Below are positions 58,752 to 64,000 of a DNA stretch of 64,000 nucleotides, in pieces. Source of the DNA: Ophioderma brevispina (taxonomy: Eukaryota > Echinodermata > Ophiuroidea > Amphilepidida > Ophiodermatidae). The first letter of the stretch is position 1; each line of letters starts with the position of its first letter. The notes under the pieces were generated by a model. That model was not told where the DNA came from. It worked only from the letters and a program-made list of their open reading frames with translations, and ran no database searches. The stretch covers positions 23,354-87,353 of the forward strand of contig JAMKCH010007221.1 in assembly GCA_023653785.1 (NCBI GenBank). Reading direction: 5' to 3'. The position numbers and the translations under genes were made by a program.

Positions 58752-59284
58752 CATGCGACATAGATAATTGTCAAGAATCAATAAACAACTTTCCGAACTA
58801 CTTTGATGGTGTCTTGGTAAAGGTCCATGGTGTCTTGGTGTCTTGGTGAAAAGGTCACATATCTGAGGTTGACAGTTATAAATATCTATGGCGTTTGTAT
58901 TTTCAAGGAATCATTCTGATCACACCCATGTCAATGAACTAATTAGGAAAGGTATAGACTTATTGGTTACATCAAATCAATAATCAGGATGACTACAATC
59001 GTGTCTACTATGTAAACATCCTTTGGATCACTGCCCTTCTATCTCTTAATTATGCGTGCTCCGTTTCGTTTACAGTACAAGCATTTATAAAGGCTGAAAA
59101 CCTTCAGCTTCAAATGGCAGGATTTACTCAAAGCTGTCTCGCAATTAGTCCAAGAAGCATTAGATCATATAGGCTAAAACCTGGAATACTCATAACAGCT
59201 GAATTTTTCATGGTAGTCCAGGAATAGGAGTAGAATAACATACTAAAAGTCCCCGAAAATCCTCCTGGAGCTCTCTCCAAAAAT

Positions 59285-59700
59285 TCAAGATGGCGGTCAA
59301 AATGGCCGCCATTTTCCAATTTATCGTATCTTTGACCAGACAAGTTGGGCATACAAATAAATGGTCAGAACATATGTGTTAAGGCAAAAGGAATGCAATG
59401 AAGTCATTATTTTGAGAGTTCCAAAACCTACAAGTACCCAAAATCAAATGGCGGTCAAAATGGCCGCCATTTTCCCATTTTATCCGTATCTTTGCAACCA
59501 GACCAAGTTGGAAAATACAATAAAAGTGTCAAACAGATGTTTAAGGCACAGGAATGCAATGGAAGTCATTATGACGATGGTTCCAAAACTTACAACAAGT
59601 ACCCAAATATCAAGATGGACGTCCAAATGCCACCATTTTAATTGTATCATAACTCATATGCAAATTAGAAAATACAAATTAGTGTCTAAACATATGTTGT
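59285..59700 (+). repeat. About 163-bp tandem repeat with AAGATGGCGGTCAAAATGGC
   Basis: Units start at about 59285, 59447 and 59611; each has GCNGTCAAAATGGCCGCCAT, TTTNCGTATC, AAGTTGG.AAATACAA and GGAATGCAATG.AGTCATTAT. The third unit is the most diverged. Confidence 0.8.
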
Positions 59701-59823
59701 AAGGCAAATAAAGCATCTAATAAAAAGCATTTTCCAAAAAAAACAACCATTTGTTATACGTTATCCTAACTTGTTACAACCAATTATATTAGAAATACAA
59801 ATAAGAGTCGTACAATATGATTA

Positions 59824-60231
59824 ATGTACAGGGATCTAAAAAAATTTAGAAGGCCAAAACTTTTAAGGGTTCATGCCTATTTATCTGGTGGCATCCCTCA
59901 GCTTCAGCCAGCTTTCCCAGCCTGCAACTTTTGGCAGCCATTTTGCAACATTGGTAGTGACAAATATACTTATCAATATAACATGAAGGAATGTGCACTA
60001 ATATTAAACTATGCTTCATTTTACATTAGAAATTTGGAAATACTGAAAACACATGCCCGTCATTTTAACACCGTAATAAATGAGAAAACTGCCGAATTAA
60101 TGGGTGTTTTGCTAGGCCAGCTTTACAAAAATCGTTCTATCTGTATCAATATGTACATTGGTCATGAATTTGGGGGAAAAGAAAATATGAGGGGGGTGAC
60201 ATTTGAGTCCTTTTCAAGAGTACCTGAGTAG
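59824..60231 (+). CDS. Unknown ORF, 135 codons, inside the 3.9 kb element
   Basis: ATG..TAG frame (stop at 60229-60231) with a mixed, protein-like composition: an N-terminal basic part, a CNFWQPFC pair of cysteines and a helical middle with ILKTHARHFNTVINEKTAEL, then GHEFGGKENMRGVTF. No signal peptide or membrane segment. I do not recognise it. Its position between the inverted end and the LINE fragment suggests captured or element-derived sequence. It may be the 3' part of something longer, since no start context is evident. Confidence 0.3.
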   Translation: MYRDLKKFRRPKLLRVHAYLSGGIPQLQPAFPACNFWQPFCNIGSDKYTYQYNMKECALILNYASFYIRNLEILKTHARHFNTVINEKTAELMGVLLGQLYKNRSICINMYIGHEFGGKENMRGVTFESFSRVPE

Positions 60232-61079
60232 CAGCCTTTATTAGGCAAAGAAGAGACAGTTATTAGATTTTAGTAATTTTTAATAATTTCACCACTGGAT
60301 TTGTATTCCCCTCTTGACGTGGCACGAAAAATACAGCTAGATAGGCATTGCCCACCATATAAAAGTAATGTCCATCTTAGCTAAAGTCACCTCCTGATGT
60401 CTTAACTTGGCAACATAAGCCCGATAATAAAGGAATAGGCCTTCAGGTTGTGCATCGCTTCTCTTTTTTACCCTTTGGCTCACATTTTACTTGGCAGCCC
60501 TCTTGGCATCTCGATGAGTACACCTCATAGGTGCTAGACAAAGATCAAATTAGAGAACTTGAAAGTGCCCTTAAGCTTTTTAACAGTACCAGAATGCCAT
60601 CACATAGTGAGGGGTCTGTGTCAAAAAACAGTTACCTTAAGCCAGTAAGCCAGATCATTCTTGGGACCCCCTGATTTACCCGTAAGTATATAAATTTTGA
60701 TATAAGATATGTTACCAGTCGGCATCTAACATTCAAAGGCTTGTTTTCTTCCATGGTACTTGATGGTCAGTTGTTACAAGAGCCAGGTTCATAATATAAG
60801 TAGGGAACACGATAGACAAAAATCGCAACAAGCAACCTTTATCTCCTCATCTCCGTAAAGCCGACAGAAACAGATAAGACTGTTAGATCAAACAACTCTA
60901 GCTATAGCAGAGTCAGAACGGCTGTCGTTATTGTCATCGGTCGGGCACTAACTTGTCAGTTGGTGGATAGGGGCGAACGACATTATCTACTAACCCGATA
61001 TGTACATAGGCCTTAGTTCACCAATCCTTATCAAACTTCAACATTCATGAAATTAAGCGTGCCATCGGAGAAACTAAAA

Positions 61080-62420
61080 TAATTTAGTTTCTACATACTG
61101 TGACGGCCTTGGGATACTTAGGTCTCAGTCTTCATAGATCTTAACTGTGCGTAGATACAGTCTGGCATCGAGGACTCTACCTCAAGCTACCCAAAAGCCT
61201 TCCTGACGTCAAGCTTGTCAAGTTCATAATGGTGATCATCCAAGACAGATTCTTTCGTCCTGCGACACCAAAATAATAGTGCAGTAGTAGAAAGCGCAAC
61301 TTTGGAATGGTGTTCCACAAGGTTCGGTCCTGGCATCCAGTTTTTCAACATTTACATATCAGAAATGCCCAAAGGAGTTGTTCCACAGTATTCCTAACGA
61401 GATGTTACGGCCTTGGAATAGCTGTGATTTTCTGAGGCTTAGGAAATGTGTTGCAGGAAAAATAAGACCTCTCCTAATCCACGTGCTAAGCCAATTCATC
61501 CCCATGACACTTTGAAAAACTCATGCAATCCAAGAACCGTAAGCTCTGTTTTTCACCTGCAAATTCACTGCGCAAAAAAGAGATCTTAACATCACTCTAG
61601 ATGGAGATGAACTCTCACACGACCCAACAACAAACGTACCTCGCTGTCATAATGGACAGCAACCTTACTTTCCATTTAACTACCAAGGCAGTTGATGCAA
61701 AGACGCAGGTCTAGTGCCAATCTACTCACAAGGCGCTCAGGAACTGGATGGGGTGATCTTTCGACACTTTACACGCATACATAAATTTGTTTTGGAATAC
61801 TCAACTACTGAATACAACGCACCAATTAGAGTCACACACACACGATTGATGTCCGTTTGATGATGCATTGAGACTTGTAGTGCCCTTTGGCGACACCTGT
61901 AGAACAAGGTAGAATATCTTGCAATTCGGTCGGCATAGCTCCTCTAAAATTTAGGAGGAACTTTCAGCTGATCAAGCTCGCTAAGAAGTGTGATGAAACT
62001 GGTAGCCTCATCCCCACCTCACTTTGCTACCCAATCCATGGCACTGCAGTCGCAGTATCCTATCGATCACCTGGAAATGGATCAATGACATATGGTCTGA
62101 GCAATGGTCATCCTCTACCTTGAACCAAAAGCAGTTTGTGGGAACAGCGCCAATTAGCAAGCCCAAGGACTGCTGATATTGCGACGTTGATATGTAAGCA
62201 GGGGTCAAGCTCAACAGACTTAGAACTGGCATTGGCCGTACAAAGTACTTCCTTCAAACTGCGATTGTGGAGGAGCACAAACCATTAGCCACAAACCATT
62301 AGCCAAATCATAGATGACTGTGAGGTTTTCAAGTCTCCAGGTGGAATTAAAGCCTTATAAAACTGGTCGATGAAACTATAGCTGGTAAAGAGGACATTCC
62401 ACTGGATTGTGGACTTTAAA
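61080..62420 (+). pseudogene. Non-LTR retrotransposon RT fragment (Jockey/RTE-like)
   Basis: Frames shift repeatedly, but the order of RT blocks is clear: DTVWHRGLYLKLPKSLPDVK (61160-61225), RFFRPATPK (or SFVLRHQNN in another frame), then NGVPQGSVLAS and FNIYISEMP (61305-61370), a ruined YADD box (a TATTCCTA..GATGTTACGGCC segment, about 61388), LDGDELSHDPTTN and an LGV-type core (61600-61650), then the thumb and C-terminal region including RISCNSVGIAPLKFRRN (61907). Catalytic aspartates are lost and at least five frameshifts or stops are present. Same family as the fragment at 33955-34830. Confidence 0.85.
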
Positions 62421-62860
62421 CTGATGATTTGTTAGCAGTTGCAAGAAACGTCTTGGATCTTTTTGATACACTTGAATACACAGAATACACCTCAATGTAC
62501 AGAAATGCTTTGTGTGGTCCAAACTTGCAATCACTGCACGACATTAATAGATGTCAATGATAATGAGATTGTGCCAATATACATGGACATTAGGTTGAAG
62601 GATGGGCACCAGATGACGGTTGAATTGAATGTGATGAATGGAAAACACTATTGTAACCGGAAACTTATTATATTTTTGGATATTTTATACATAATAAGAT
62701 GCAAACACGTTTTAAGCCTCTTTGGTTGTGGCTACTATGAGTTTTGGACACCCTAAATAATGCTTGTATATAGATTCTCTGTGCCTTTAAAAACATGTTT
62801 AGACACTTAATTTGGGCTTCTAACTTGACGACATATCACGTTATGATAACAATTAGAAAA
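62420..62860 (+). other. Element interior with one 105-codon ORF, unrecognised
   Basis: ORF 62439-62756 has cysteine-rich start and hydrophobic end; no motif. Probably chance or decayed element sequence. Confidence 0.25.
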
Positions 62861-63756
62861 TGACGGCCATTTATGGTCGCCATCTTAGTTTAGGATATTT
62901 GGAGTGTTAAGTCTAAAAATAATGACTTTATTAGATTCTCTGTGCCTTCTTAAAACTTAAACATATATCTAGGCAACTTTGTTTGTATTTTCCCAATTGT
63001 TTGGTTGGAGTTATGATAAAAATAGAAACTGTCGGCAATTTTGGACGCCCATCTTGGATTTGGAGAGAGCTACAGGGGGATTTTTGGGGCCAACAAACAG
63101 CCGAATGGGGAAAATAACTAAATCTTAAGTACAGGCTGTTACAACTGCTAATTGATGAACATTTAAAATAATTAAATGATGGATATCTCAAATTACAAAA
63201 TTCTTTAACCCCCTGTCGGATTTCCCAGAAGACGTAATAAACATGTTATTAAACTTGCATTTAGCACACATTACTGTTAGGCAGAGTACTCATTGATTGA
63301 ATTTTTTATATGTGTTTAAATATTGATATGGATTTTACAAATACACTCCCGTCGCGTAACTCGATCACATAGTATGATTTGCAACCCAAATATATGCAAG
63401 GAGGATTAAAAATAATACAAACATTGACGAACAAAGGTTTATCAGCAGCCCCTGCAAAAAGTTAGTTTGTAGAACAAAAAATATAACAAATATAACATGT
63501 TAACTATAATATATAGTACTGTTTTGATAAATGATGAACATTAACTCTTAACTTATAAATACGAACTTATAAATATTAAACCAACCAAAAACCGTAAATT
63601 TTATTATCAAGCGCTTATGACTTCTGTTTTATAAATAAAAACATATATTAGAGAACGGTTGTCAAATTAGCAACCAACAACAACCAACTTAGAACTCTAT
63701 AAATCCTAACCATTTTATTTATAAGAACGTTATGGTATGGTAAGATCTATCTCACA

Positions 63757-63848
63757 GAGAAAAACGTGTTAAAAGTTTAAACAGTTGTTTAAACAGTTAA
63801 ACTTGTAAAAAAAACTGTTTAACTTTTTAAACAGCGTTTTTCTTGTGA
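63757..63848. mobile_element. 92-bp MITE with CACA(G)AGAAAAACG ends
   Basis: Left CACAGAGAAAAACGTGTTAA; right, reverse complement, CACAAGAAAAACGCTGTTTA. The interior is GTTTAAAC repeats in both orientations; it would fold into one hairpin. Confidence 0.7.
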
Positions 63849-64000
63849 AGCTTCGATACACTTTGTTTTAAATTACAGACCAATATTTATTAAAATCAGG
63901 CCACTTCCTGGAACGAAAATAATTTATCGGGCTAAAAAGGGTATAGTAGTCTATAATTCGAATTAAATTTCTTTTTAAATATGGACAACATGTTCAATTA

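Larger units (their letters stand above)
59216..63130. mobile_element. 3.9 kb element with inverted subterminal repeats
   Basis: Left zone: AAAATCCTCCTGGAGCTCTC, TCCAAAAATTCAAGATGGCG, GTCAAAATGGCCGCC. Right zone (63030-63100), reverse complement: AAAATCCCCCTGTAGCTCTC, TCCAAATCCAAGATGGGCG, TCCAAAATTGCCG. A second, weaker unit lies at 62861-62900. The interior has a plus-strand LINE RT fragment and an unknown ORF. The same plan (AAGATGGC-bearing inverted ends around an RT fragment) is seen at 32700-34910. Confidence 0.55.

Noticed and set aside
60300..61070. RT N-terminal domain upstream of the LINE fragment
   Set aside because: Expected finger-domain motifs were not readable in any frame; the fragment can be supported only from about 61080.

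Overview
This is a eukaryotic window, almost certainly from a marine invertebrate animal. It is AT-rich and gene-poor. The two genes I can define have short exons, phase-1 introns of 3 to 5 kb, standard GT/AG splice sites and TATA boxes. The rest is crowded with MITEs, foldback elements, tRNA-derived SINEs, decayed LINEs and satellites. I see nothing bacterial: no operons, rRNA, functional tRNA or CRISPR. A deuterostome or a cnidarian would fit, but the sequence alone does not decide between them.

The main content is a pair of diverged paralogous genes in convergent orientation, too fragmented for an ORF caller to find. Gene A (plus strand) has a TATA box near 6762, a signal-peptide exon at 6887-6965, a small exon at 12145-12207 and a repeat exon at 15875-16164. 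Gene B (minus strand) has a TATA box near 56318, a signal-peptide exon at 56178-56100, a small acidic-helix exon at 51782-51699 and a repeat exon from 48104 down to about 45060. Both first exons are exactly 79 nt and encode near-identical leaders ending HIAENKA. Second exons in both genes start and end in phase 1. The repeat exons begin with the same short sequence (IDLQGDGTEGPF in A, MDLLQGDRTKGQL in B) and then carry different expanded tandem repeats. A has about ten copies of an 8-residue unit (24 bp, GPFDEGTV). B has about 32 copies of a 28-residue unit (84 bp), rich in PPG and ending in GKK before an acidic spacer. Behind its repeats, A keeps one degenerate 84-bp-like unit and a proline-rich tail that resembles the end of B. 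I infer a fast-evolving family of secreted repeat proteins. For B, a precursor of many amidated peptides is possible but untested. B's array has many 1-2 base indels, so it is either a pseudogene or poorly resolved assembly.

Layout: 0-6.7 kb, repeats and an L1/Tx1-like LINE fragment; 6.7-16.4 kb, gene A with transposons in its introns; 16.5-17.6 kb, a tandem duplication in which only one copy has a MITE; 18-45 kb, an intergenic zone of transposons, including a 2.6 kb TIR element, a 2.2 kb long-inverted-repeat element around a LINE fragment, four copies of one MITE, and an array of CAACGCGTTG palindromes between 440-bp direct repeats; 45-56.4 kb, gene B, with an unrecognised plus-strand coding-like block inside its second intron and a 1 kb hairpin in its first; 56.4-64 kb, an unrecognised open block at 58.2-58.75 kb and a 3.9 kb element whose inverted ends enclose a second LINE RT fragment. 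The transposon proteins are broken by frameshifts and stops.
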